Assembly: GCA_013398015.1 (NCBI GenBank)
Contig: VZRR01010248.1
Coordinates: 248,001-312,000, forward strand
DNA length: 64,000 nucleotides
From: Oreocharis arfaki
Lineage: Eukaryota; Chordata; Aves; Passeriformes; Paramythiidae
Reading direction: 5' to 3'
Shown here: piece after piece, positions 12,101 to 24,985 of the stretch
Position numbering within the stretch: position 1 is the stretch's first letter
How the letters are laid out: the number at the start of each line of letters is the position of its first letter
Translations under genes and position numbers: made by a program
The notes under the pieces: generated by a model
What the model was told of the DNA's origin: nothing
Database searches by the model: none
Seen by the model: only the letters and a program-made list of their open reading frames with translations

Positions 12101-15100
12101 CTGCAGTTTATCAGATAGAAATTATTCACCCCTCTCTGACAAATGTACATTTTCTAAATAATCTTCAGAACACACTTTTGTCTTAGCACCTGGCTCCCAG
12201 AATGCAAATCAGATGAAAGAATGTAAAATTTGTTTAATAAAACACTTGACAATGATTTCTCTCTCTCGAAAATATTGCTCTATTTTAGAGCCTCTCTGTT
12301 TCCCTGAGCCAAGTCTAAGCTGACATATGTAATGTTCCTACATGTACTGTTACTATTGTGTTGCACATTTAAATTTCTGTCACCTGTATTTTGAGTAAAA
12401 GTGTGAATTGTATCATTAATATCAGGCTATTACATTCAGTGAAACTCTATTTTTGTTTTTCTGCTCTTGAAGAGTAAAGAACTTAATACACACTCAAAAA
12501 TTGATTCTGAATGCTCAAGGAATTGATGAAACAAAGATCAAGAACTGTCCCTTTGACTATATGAAGAACTTTTTTCTTTAAGTTAGACACCATGTATATT
12601 TTAATGCATGTTCTTTAAGTCAACAGAGGAAATTAAAGGCCTGGTTCAGATTTCAGATTAATTTTCAGGTTAATTTTAGCTTCCCACATGAAAAAACTAG
12701 TTAATCTGGAAGTGTAAATAACGGAATACAGTGTATATAATTTAAATTACATAATTATATTCATTTGAAATTCTATTAATATAATATTTGCATATATATA
12801 TATTAGATAGATAGAAGAAAATATGATATCATACCCATGATTTGAGCAAAGCAAGCATTTATTTTAAAGCTGCCTAAGTTTGCATTTCTTAAGACAAATC
12901 CCAGTGCTTCTATAGCCTGGCCTCATATGGCAACAAGAGGTCCAAATTCCCAGCTGCAACAAATTATCTCGGAAAAAGTTACAAACTCAATTTCAAAAAT
13001 AAAGGGGGTTTTTGGTTTTTTTATAATGCTTCACCTTGCTATAAAATATTCACCTAGTCATTCTGTCACCCTCTCAACACACAATCCATATTTCCTATTG
13101 CCATGTGGATACAAATTATGAAATTGTCAGGAAATTCTTCTGAAAAATCACAAGCAGTATCAAACAGGAAGATATTTTTATAAACCCAGTAGAATTGCTG
13201 CCTTCACTACATATAAGGCAGGTTTCCTACTGACTCAGAAATGACTAGTTTACCATTGCTTATCCAGCCCTGAGGAATATCCAAGAAGCTTAAAAGCTCA
13301 ATTTAATGTCATTGACTGATGAATATATCTTGGGATAATCATTCACATTTACTGTGTCAAGGATCTTCCAAATCATGCAATACTGTCTGTGCTTGATGTT
13401 ATTTTAAATGTAAAAATTCTAATGCAATAACTAAAATATAAAAAAGAAAGTTCTGTCCTGGCTAAAGTCTGCTCATTATCTTGCAGGATTTTATATTTCA
13501 ACACCCATCGGGCTTGGATTCATAGAAGAGCGAGTCCGGATTCTGAGTTTGCCTTTGGTCCCTTCAGATACATATTGTCTAAGCTTTTGGTATTGTTGCA
13601 TAATTCCTAAACCTATACTTTGTTTAAGAATATACCCAAAGAGCTTTCTTTCATATAAGGCATTAGTCCCACTCAGCATTCCAGCAACACCAGCCTGGCT
13701 CCGTTTGGATTTCCACAATCAGTCTCAACTCCAGACCCGAATTTTAACTCCTTTATAACTTTGACTCTTGCAGTTAGTTTTAATGTATTTTCTTTTCCAC
13801 CTTTTGTCCAATATTCATTTCTATTAAAAATGGTATTAAGAACCCCTGAAATGGTTTTTGTCATGAAGCTTAAGTAGGCCTCTACAATTCCAGATGCAAT
13901 TTAAACATACAATTTTATTTTCATGCTCACTTCAAATTAATCCTGATTTCATAAAACATTATGAAATAAAAAGAGTGACTGTTTTTCATGGAATTTGACT
14001 TTTTTTTAATAATGCCAAAATGCTTTTTCCACTCTAGGTATTTCATGTACGCTGATAATGTTTACCGTCTAAGAGTTAGCATAAGTGATGAGCATGATCA
14101 GGAAAAGATCATTTTCGAAAAAGAAGGAAACTATGGAAACAACTGGAATTATGGACAAGTAACTTTAAATGAAACATCTGATTTTAAGGTTTGTTTGACT
14201 GCTTTATTTCTTTTTTTCCTTTATTTTAGCTAAACTGATATCAGAGTTTTTCGTGAAATGAACCCAAAGTTCCACGGCTCCAAAGATAATGCTTAGTATC
14301 ATTTAACAATGCATGTCATCAAATAAATATTAGCATGCACAAGACTGAAATCCCCATTTGAATTCTCACACCCTCTTTTCCTTACTCAGCGATTTAAAGT
14401 ATTAATATTTCAGAAAACAGAAAACCTGATCGTTGTCAAGGAACAGTGGATGTTACCACGAGAGCTTTCCACAAAACAAGAATTTTCAAAGCCTATCAAA
14501 ATCTGCTGCGGAATATAAAATTTCAATAGTGAGGGTGATGTGAAGCACTTAGCCATGAGAAGATTTAAATTTAAATTGCGTCAGATTTTGAATCAGTGTT
14601 TTCACTAATTACTTACTGGTTAATCCACTGAAAGTGTGTTGCAGATGGAAGTGGTTTTGACACCACATGGTTAACAACTGACCTGACTTATCTGTAAACA
14701 ACAGGAGGAGATTTATTCCAGACAATTCTTTCAGCACCTCTCTCTTGAAAAAAAAGTTCTTTTTATAGGTGTTTGGGATGTTTTGTCCTGTTACAGTAGT
14801 TTTGATTGATTTCTGGCAAGCACTGCTAGAAAGATGCATTTAACATCTAAGGAAATAAATGCATCTGTGACTTGGCTGCATCAGATTTCCAGGAAATATG
14901 TAACCACATATGATCTCAAGAAGATTGCTATACCTAACAGTAGTTCACCACCACTCATTCCTTGTTTGCAGGATTGCTTTAAATAGATGGATATTAAAAA
15001 ACAGTACAGAACAAACAAGATTAATTTCACTTTTTCATGCCATTAATTCAGGAGAAGTGTGGGCAGATGAGCACTGCAGAATTGTTTTGAAAATTATGTG

Positions 15101-18100
15101 GATTTATATATAAAAACAAAGGTATTGAGTATTTTTAGATCATGTTCATTATTTAAAGGTACTACAGTACTTTTAGTACTGCGAAACTTTTACAATAAAG
15201 GACGAAGAAGGTACTACATTACTTAGAATGATCCACTCAGTTTGCATAGTGCTATTTTCTTTTGAGAGGAATTCTGTCTCATCCCTGGTGCCTTCCTCTG
15301 AGTGTAGCACCAGTGTAGATTACAGTGGAAATAAGAGTATTCAAGAAAAGACGGCATGGTACAGCATAGGAAGCTAAAAATTGTTCATTAAATTATAAAA
15401 TTCTATTTTTTTTCCTGAATTCAGGTTATTTTCGATGCCTTTAAAAGGCGTGGTCCCAGTGATATTGCCGTGGATGACATTGGCCTGACAAAGGGAAAGT
15501 GTAATGAAAATAATTATGTAGAGCCAACTGTGAAGCCAACTGTTGCTACCACGCCTTTAGTTCCTAGTAAGTAAGCACTAAATCACTGTTGATTTCCTAT
15601 TACTGTATTTGTGTATGAGTGGGTCAGAATTTTCAACCTCAATTTTATAAAAACCTCTCTGCAGCATTAAAAAGTTATTTTCAGTATGATGTACTAAGAT
15701 CCACTTCCATGCCTCTCTGGACAGGTTGTAGAGCTTGATCCAGACCCTTCCAGCTGCAGAGTATTTTACAGGAAAGCACATAGGTTTAAGCTTCCTCAAA
15801 ACATTCCAGTTTCACAGAGGTAGCCAGGAAAATCTCACAGAGGAAAATAGAGAAAATACCTGTAAACATACTTATAAATCTGGATCACTTACATGAAAGA
15901 GAGAGGAAAGATTGGAAATAATGTTAAACAAGTCCCAGCACATTCAAAGCAAAAACCAATACAAATATAAATAAAACTTGTGTAAAAATCATTAAAATAT
16001 CTGATGGGGTTTGCTTTGGAATTTATTCTAAAAGAGGATGAAATTTTGAGAAAAAAAATTTCTACAAAAGACCTGTTCACATATGGCTTCAAACCATTAA
16101 AACAAACACTGAGATTGTTCCAGGACTGACTCTTATTAGATTTACTGTACCTATCAAAGCACAGCTGGTTGCTCTCTTGACAGCATATAGTAAATAAAAA
16201 TGGTCTAAAATTAAAATAATAGTAAGACTGTTTGCATTGTATTCATGTTGAAATGCTGTGTACTAATACTATAATTCTCTCAAATCTGTCACCTCCAAAT
16301 CTACTGCACCAGGACAAGTAAGAAAACAAAACCTTCTAAATGTAAGAGTAAAATGCAGTTTTAGAGCTCCATCATGAGATACAGGGAGGTAAAGTTCAAC
16401 AAGGTGTGTCTGTCAGCAAAATTGAATTTTAATAACAGTAGTAATTTCAGTCATAGTTTCCCAAAAGGAGTTTTGGAATTTAATTGCAGTTTTTATTAAT
16501 GTAATTTTGTGGAGAGATGCTGATGTCTGCCCCCTCCAGCTATCCTTCAGGTGCTGTGGGTAAACACACATCACAAGTTAGCACGAGTCTAATGATTAGT
16601 GGTAGAATATCCCTGTGGTAAATGGTAGCTGAGTGCTTCTGAAAATCACCAAAGGAATATCAAACTAAAGATCTCTACTGAAAATACGCTGATAAAATTT
16701 TAATATTCAAAAAAAAAAAAAGAACATGGTAAATGGCTTATAACTCCTTCTGAATGAGATTAAAGAGATCCACGATACAAAAGGACAGTCTAAGCTGTTG
16801 CTGGGAAAAAATAATTTGTTTTCATAACTTTGTTGGGACATGCTACTACATGCTATCTGTAACCTGATAAAAAAAGTGAATGTTATCAATCATCTTCAAA
16901 GAAGTATGAAATTACTTTGATGAATGTGTACAAGCTTACTAACACTAATGGTTTCACTACAAATGTCATGTCCATAAACAAGACATAAAAGAATTTGAGC
17001 TGAGCCAATTTCTGTTACTAGAATTAGACCTTCAGTACAAGTCACTGGTATCATTCACAGTGCCACAGAAGCTCCTTGAAACATAAGAAAGAATATTTTT
17101 GATGGTGGCATAGGGAAGCCAGATTTGCTTTTGTCTTTTACATGAGACTGTCAGTTTACACTTTCATCTAAAAAAAAGATTGCTTTCATCTTTGTGTTAA
17201 TTTATAACCTGTCTTTTAACACAAACAGTGGTGTGGAAATGACAGAGTAGATTCCCCACTTAAGGAATCTACTTATGTATGTCGATATACATAAGATATA
17301 CATTTGTATCGACATACAATCTACTTATTGTATGTCGATATAAACTGAAATTTTGGCCAAAGCACAGAGAAATTTATTTATGCATGGGTCATATATAATT
17401 TCTTAAGTGTTGAGAAAATCATCTGCTGTGCTCAACCAAGATTGATGGTAGAGATTACTATTTGGTTCTCTAATGAGTAAAAGCTGTATGAATAACTCCA
17501 CATGAATTTGTGTTTCAAGATCACTGGAAATTTTTACAACATTTTTTCAAGACACAAGTAAATTCAATTTCTTCTCTCATTTTTCCATGCAAGACAAAGA
17601 TCACTGCTAATGTGCCTTACATGTAGTCAACACTAGATCAGATTTCACATGCTGTAACCTTCCATAAAAAAAAGCCAACATAATCTTTATCTGTTGTTTA
17701 TGGTATTTATAGAAAATAATCTTCCTTGTGAGCCACATGGCTGAAACATAATATACTTATTAGTCAGGGTGAGAATGTTAACAGTTCTTTTTCCTTTCTG
17801 AGAGTTCAGCTTCTCTTGCCAGGAGTAATTGGAAGTTCTAGAAGATGGCTGTTGGGAGGAAGTTCAAGTTTTTCTTGTTTGGGTTTTTTTTTTTGTGGGT
17901 TTGTTGTTTTTTTTTTTTTGGGGGGGGGCAGTGGTTTTTTTTTTAGCTTTCTCCCAGGGATTCAATGATCACACGTGGTAGGACCTGTAGATTATGCAGT
18001 CCCCAACCAAGGGGCTCAGAGAGGGAGATGTTGTCAGACATCATGGCATGTAAAATTTGAGCCATGAGGGGTGGGGAGGAGAGAGTTAAAGTTTAGCCGA

Positions 18101-21100
18101 AGTCTGAGAGTTTAAAAAAAAAAAAAAAATTCAAGAAAAAAAACCTAAAAAAAAAAAAAAAAACCAAAATAAAGAGTATAAAGCTGTTTTGCCTCAACTA
18201 CTATTTCCTGAAGCAAATGGAGGAGCACTATTCATTTTTGAATAAAGTCATTGCAAGCAACAAAAGTGGGAAAACGCTAATGTTCATTCTGATGGTTCAT
18301 TCAGCCATTCTGATGGCTAAAATGAAAATAAATAATATTTCTCAATATCAAGTAGGGTTTTTGAACATGAAGCTGACATATCTGGGATGTAAACCACCAT
18401 CAAAATTATATATGGAAATAGAATATTGAATATATAAAGTACAGTTAGCTGTGTCCATGTGTGTGAGTGCATGTATATGTGTGAACACATATCTACAATA
18501 TTTGCTTTTACAGGAATTTGATTAATTTTTACCTATAAGTACAAATACATCTCTATGACAAAGGCATTTCCTACTAGAACAGCTGTTTTAAGGAAAAAGC
18601 AAATGGCTGTTTTAACCACTGGCAGGGTTTAGTTGTAAAAGTTTTTGGGGTCTTGATGAAAACAAAGTAACAGTATGAGGGGTTTGGGGGCTTTTGCTGT
18701 TAAGTTTACTTGCTAAATGACAAAAAGAGCTCTAGATTTGAGTATCTCTGCTGATGCTGCAAGAATCATTTCTCAACCAAAAGGGTGGTCAGGCACTGGA
18801 AGGGGCTACTCAGGGAGGTGGTGGAGTCACTGTCCCTGGAGGAGTTCAGGAAAGAGCTGGATGTGCCACTCAGTGTATGGTCTAGTTGACAAGGTTGACA
18901 AGGTCTTGTTGATCAGTCAAAGGCTGGACTCAATGTTCTCAGAGGTCTTTTTCAACCTTAATGGCTCTGTAATTCTAAGACTGATCAGATAACATGAAAG
19001 GTATACAAGAAAAGTGCATAAATTGGTTTAACTCGGGGCATCTCTTACTCTCGACATTTTCTAGCTATTTTACTGCTGTACTAGTAAATGAGACAGATAA
19101 CTGTATCACATCCATGTCTTCATATTTCTGTCATGTGCACAGCTTGCAGACCAACAATCATGAAAATTACTTTTAAAAAGTATTGTTGTTACCACAGATT
19201 GCAAAATTAAGACAGTAGGTTAATTATGTTCTTGAAATGTTTTCTTTTTCAGCTGACTGTGGAGGGCCGGTTGAACTCTGGGAGCCAAACACTACATTCA
19301 GCTCTGCAAACTTTCCAGACAATTACCCTAACTTAGCTTCTTGTAAGTAATTCTTTTCCAGTCTTCAGGAGAAGTTTTGGAAAAAATACAAAAAATAGAG
19401 ATACTAAATCTGTTTTCCAACTCAGATGCTGTCAAACAAAGAAAAAAAAGATCTAAGCTATATACAGTGGGGTCTTTTAACTGCGTTCTGTGTGGTACTG
19501 AGAGGAAGCTAAGGAAACATGTGCCAGTTGATTAAAAAGGGATGAAGGCAAGCATAATCCAATGGAATGGGTCCAGACAGGCCAATTCCATCCTGCCTAT
19601 TATGTCAAATGTCTTTATGTCAATGCAGCAGCACATAAGGTGATGAAAGTCCCCATTTTACCATAACCTGCTGTATTTGCCAGGTTAATATCATCACTTC
19701 TGCTGTTCAATAGCTCAAGTTTTCTAGAGTCAAAGGATATGTGCATGAATTTTGTAAGGAATCCTCTCTTTATTGAATGTGTCTTAATATACAAGTGAGA
19801 AGACATCGTTATTCTGCTGATGTTACTTGATCTAGATTAAGCTAGAGCTGTCAAAAGTGAATGCTTCAAGGTAGTCCACTACGTGCTGTTGATGGATAAA
19901 GCAAGGAAGAGAGCTTTGTCATTGCTTCTTAATGAAATTTTAATTATTTATTCCTTCAGTCCTGGGGAATTGTGTTGGGATGGTAATCATAAGACTTGTC
20001 ATTTTGTGTTTTGGTTCTGCTTGAGATACGGCTCACATTTCCAGTATTCATTTCACAAGTTCCCAAATGCGACTCCTACAAGTGAGAAAACATTTTTCAC
20101 TCCATGAAAATATTTTAAATTGGTTGCTTTTTAATTTTTTTTTACTTTCTTTACAAGATTTCCATGGTATCCACACTTGGATTAAACATGAGAAAGTATA
20201 GGCTAAACAGAAGTGAGGAGCTATTTTAACTTGAAAGACAGGCTCTGTGACTGATTATGAAAATTATCTTACAATCAAACGAGACCTAAGTGACAAGACT
20301 ATTTGTCACGTTGTCACAGTCAGGAAAGAATGAGCTTTACTACTTTAGGGAAACTCATAGCTGACATGAATAATTAAAACCACATGTATATATGTCATAG
20401 AAGCCTAAAATTAGTTTCAAAAGTGTTTTAAGAATGGGAGTCTGTTGAATTTTGGATCTTGACAGATTTTGAATACAAGATTTAAACTTCTTAATCTCTT
20501 GGGTGATTATTAATAATTTAGGAGAGATTTTTTTCCCCCAAAGCCCTTCAACACGAAAATGGCACAAAAAATGTAACTACTGAAAAGGTGATTTGTGTAT
20601 GTGTGTGTGTTACTATTTTCCAGGTGTGTGGTACTTGAATGCTGAAAATGGAAAAAACATCCAACTTCATTTTCAGGTTTTTGATCTGGAAAGTATTAAC
20701 GATATCGTTGAAGTCAGAGATGGCAGAGGACCAGATTCCTTACTTTTGGGCAAGTAGTAGCAGGGGGTACTAAAACGAATGTAATCAGACAGCTGGAGCA
20801 AACTGATGGATATAATATAAAGGAAATTAAATTCCTCTCATTTCATTCACATTTTTTGGGCCTCAGAAATTTGGAGGAAAAATTGAGAAAGCATACTCTG
20901 TGTGACATCATGTTTCCAAAACATTTGCACACACTCCAAGCAATCCGTGTGAAATTAGCTTCTGAGTAAATCAAGCTGTTTATGTGTGTGGACAAACAGA
21001 AGGACAGTCTTTCAGTTGAGATTGTTCTGTGCTGATTAGTCAAATCCGGTGTTGGGATCTGACCATTACACTCTGAGAGCAGTTAGATTTGGGGAAGCAA

Positions 21101-24100
21101 CTACATCCCTGTGGTGGCAGTATTTGCTTTTGAACCCAAAACTTTTTGAAGTGCATATGAACAAAGTAGGCTGAATGTACTCATGTTTTCTTGGTGAATA
21201 GCTGTCTACACAGAGAAAGGCCCGCTGCCAGATGTCTTCTCTACAACAAACCAGATGACGGTGATCCTCCAGACGGACAGGTCCTCAACAGGGAAGGGAT
21301 TTCTTGCAAACTTTACTACTGGCTACGATCTAAGTAAGCACCTGAAGCTTTGTGTTTAAGAGGTTATATCACCAGCCAAACATATTTCAGAAAATGTGGA
21401 GAATGCAAAGTGACTCTCAGCACTTGCTCAGTAGAAATATGCAAATGTTAAAGAGAAAAAGGCTGGTTACTCATCTGCACTTTGTATTTCCTGGCATGAA
21501 AAGTGATGGGTTCATTTCTTGCTGTAATTGGAGAAATGTCTGTATCATTGGCAACTCCGGGATATTATGTGGAAAATTGACTCAGTATTTTGACCAAAAT
21601 CTTTCCAGATGTTAAGAGGGCAAATAATAACTATTCCTCATAAAAGCACCAGGGAAAAAACATCACTTTGTAAATCACTCCAGAGTGTCAATAATGTGTG
21701 TTTAAATGCATTTGTAAAGTATTTATTATTGATAACATCCACTAGAAGACAAAACTGTGTGTGGTAACTGATCAATATTTGCAATATGGTCTTTCCTTCA
21801 TCTTTAAAAGTTTGGTCTTTAGTGTGTGAATAATCTGAGAAGAAATAGTTTCTTAAATATTTGGACAGCAGTGTTTCTGGTTGCAGCCAGATCCCTTCTG
21901 AAAGGCTCTTGATTTTCTTAACTGCTATTAGACTTGTCACTCATAATTCAGCAATCAACTCTCCAAGAATATGCAAAATGAAGCCTAATGCAAATTACAT
22001 GGAACAGTAATGTGCTTAGCAGGACAAATTATACTAACTCTTGGCCAAATCTTGACTGAATTAATTAGAGCCTTTGTATTACTTGTGTCGGAGTCTGACA
22101 GGAGATAAACAGAGAAAGAAAAAGCAGTATGTGTTGAGAGATCTGTGAAGTACCACTCGCTTACATGAACAGAAACTCAACAAGGATCTAGGCTCTTTTT
22201 CTCATTTTAGCCATCAGAAATGGCAAGTTTCTTCCAGCTTGTTTAGCCAGCAGCAGACTTTTTATGGATTCACAGTAGTAATAGTAATTTTACTTTTCTT
22301 AATATTTTAAAAAAACCTTCACCATTGGTTTACATTTGCAAAATTAACTCTGTTTAGCCCTGTTGTGCAAGACTGAGAAGTAGGTATATATGTACATATG
22401 ACAATTTTGCTGCTTCTTTTTCTGCCTTCTCTATCCCATCTGCTCAGTCCAACAACTCTCTGCCTTTTTTTTCAGCTGGTTCAGCATGTTTGCTGGGCCA
22501 GCCTTGCCCATATTTTGTAAAATGAAAATTAAGCTTAGCAAGGCAGAATTCTCAGAGTGGTCATTGCCAGTTCTGGTTAAATGTATTAAAAAATTTCCAT
22601 TTGCAAAAGAATTATGCCTATTCATGATCTTTGCAGCCAAAGGACAGTCTAATATCATTAGCATGCAGGCCTAAGGATAAAAGGATTGTCAGTAAATAAA
22701 TTAACTTTAGAAGAAAAGCAGATATTTCTTTGTATTTTTTTTCCTATGAAATATTGATTTTTGAAAAATAAGAATTATTTGAACAATTTTTTGGCAGTAT
22801 GGAATGTAATAAAAACACTGTCATTTAAGAACTAAGTTCTGTGAATATCTGTCATTAGTTACGGACATTGAATGTGTGAAAATCTGGTTCAAGCCTTTTA
22901 TAAACCATGTTCTTCCTCTTCCATTTGGTACAGGCCACGCTGATTGACGAATGAATCATTTTATAAGAATATTAAAAATTCAGAAGTAAAACAATTATCT
23001 TGCTTTAAATAAGACTTCTAGATAATTGAATATTTCTGTCAGAATGACCAGAAAAGTAAAAGAAACTATTTTTTGATAGAGTTTAAATTTATGGTTTTAT
23101 ATTTCCTGTAAATGAATGAAAATACATTACTGTATTAAAAATACACCTTGGGCATAGAAAGAAATATAACTTTACATTTACTCTCTCCCTTATTTGCTTT
23201 TATTGTATAACTGATTCTGAAGTAGCTTGATCCTATTTTCATGAATGCTTTCCTCATTCCTTCTTTTTACTTTTGTCTCTTCCACCTTTCCTCACAAACA
23301 GGTTTGAAAAGGAGATTCCCAGCTCTCATTGCCTCTTTACTCAGATGCTTGACTTGACACACTTTAAGGTCGTTAAAATTTGTGAAAGTTTTGAAAATTG
23401 AAATCATTAGTCACTTTTGACAGGATTTGACTTTTCATTCCCATGTTTATCACTTGCAATAGAACACTACTAACTGAGCAACACTAACTAGAGCAGAAGC
23501 TACAAGGCAGAGTACCATAGATCTTATTCTTAATTAGCTTCTATTTATCTGAAAATTATCTTTATTTTGAAAGAGGGATGAATGGAAATTGAAAGAAATC
23601 AAAGGTTCTGGATACTATCTACACAATTTTCTTCAGGTGAACTGTAAGATCTCCTGTGAACGTCAGCCCTCCTTATAATTATGGATTAATTTTCCTCTCT
23701 TCTTTCCCTCTAGGGGCTTGCTCAGTTGACGAGCATCTGTGTGGCAGTGGGGAATGCATCCCATTGCATAACCTGTGTGACAACGTACCTCAGTGTGAAG
23801 ATGGCTCTGATGAAGCAAAGTGCAGTAAGCTTTCCTTCATACAAAGAAATCACAGAATCATTTAGGTTGGGAAAGACCCTTAAGATCATCAAGTCCAACC
23901 ATTAACCCAGCACTGCCAAATTCATCACCAAACCATGTCCCTCAGTGCTACATCTACACATCTTTTAAACCCCTCCAGGGATGGTGGCTCCACCGCTTCG
24001 CAGGGCAGCCTGTCCCAATGCTTGACAACCCTTTTGGTGAAGAAAGTTTTCCTAGTATCTAACCTAAGCCATGCATATTTGGCAGGAATTGCCTAGGAAA

Positions 24101-24942
24101 ACAGCCACAGAACCTCAGCTGATGTAGAACACTGCAGATGCACGTAGGCCATGCCAATTTACACAGCAGCATCTCATCGAGTTTGTCAGTGCTGGGAGAA
24201 AAGTCACTTTTCGGAGATTGTGTATGGAATCTTGTGAAGAGCTCTGGAAAAGTTAGGAAGCTCCTCTGTGCTGAAAACTGTAGTTTCTTATAATGGCCTC
24301 AAAATTAAATGGAAACTCAACATAGGCTTTTCTTCTGTATCCATGCTGTATTTCCAAGTTCTACTAAGTGTTGCTGTAATTAATTTGAGTTTCACAGCCA
24401 TATAAATTCTGCAGTGCAGGGTAGAGAATAAATATATTCTTGGTGGAAATTCCGAAATAGTTTTATGGGTGTGAAGCCAAACTATAACACATGGCAGCCT
24501 CCAGCCGACCTGGACTCCGTAGGGTGAATGGATGGCACAGCTTCAAAAGCAGCATCCGTTGCTCACTGTTATTCCTTACTTCTCTGGTAAAGTGGTTCTT
24601 TCCAAAATGCACGTGTACAGTATATTAATTCATTTCACATAGCAGGGAAATAAGATTCTCTAAACCAATTATTTAAATGTAAAACTAATGCTTAAATCAT
24701 ATTTGGCCTAGCACAGCAGTTAAACTGCTCTTTCTGACAACCCACTTTGGAGAAAATAATGCAATATTTAAAACTGGTCTCTAAGCTTAGCACAATTCCT
24801 TTGTTTTAAAGATGTCTGCTAGGAATCAGATATGGTTTTAGGTGTGTGATGACAGTCCTCATTGATTCCAACATTTTTTACATGCATATACAGAAATATA
24901 CATGGTATATGTAAATACATGCAGAGAGATAGATACATAGAT

Positions 24943-24985
<43 letters not shown>

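Larger units (their letters stand above)
15567..19252 (+). other. TMPRSS15 intron, MAM to CUB2
   Basis: 3.7 kb holding the inverted/direct repeat near 17267-17342, two low-complexity tracts and one CR1 piece (18770-18985). No further exon was seen. Confidence 0.85.

Noticed and set aside
15571..15576. Second donor-like gtaagc after the MAM exon
   Set aside because: Only the gtaagt four bases earlier keeps phase with the CUB2 exon.
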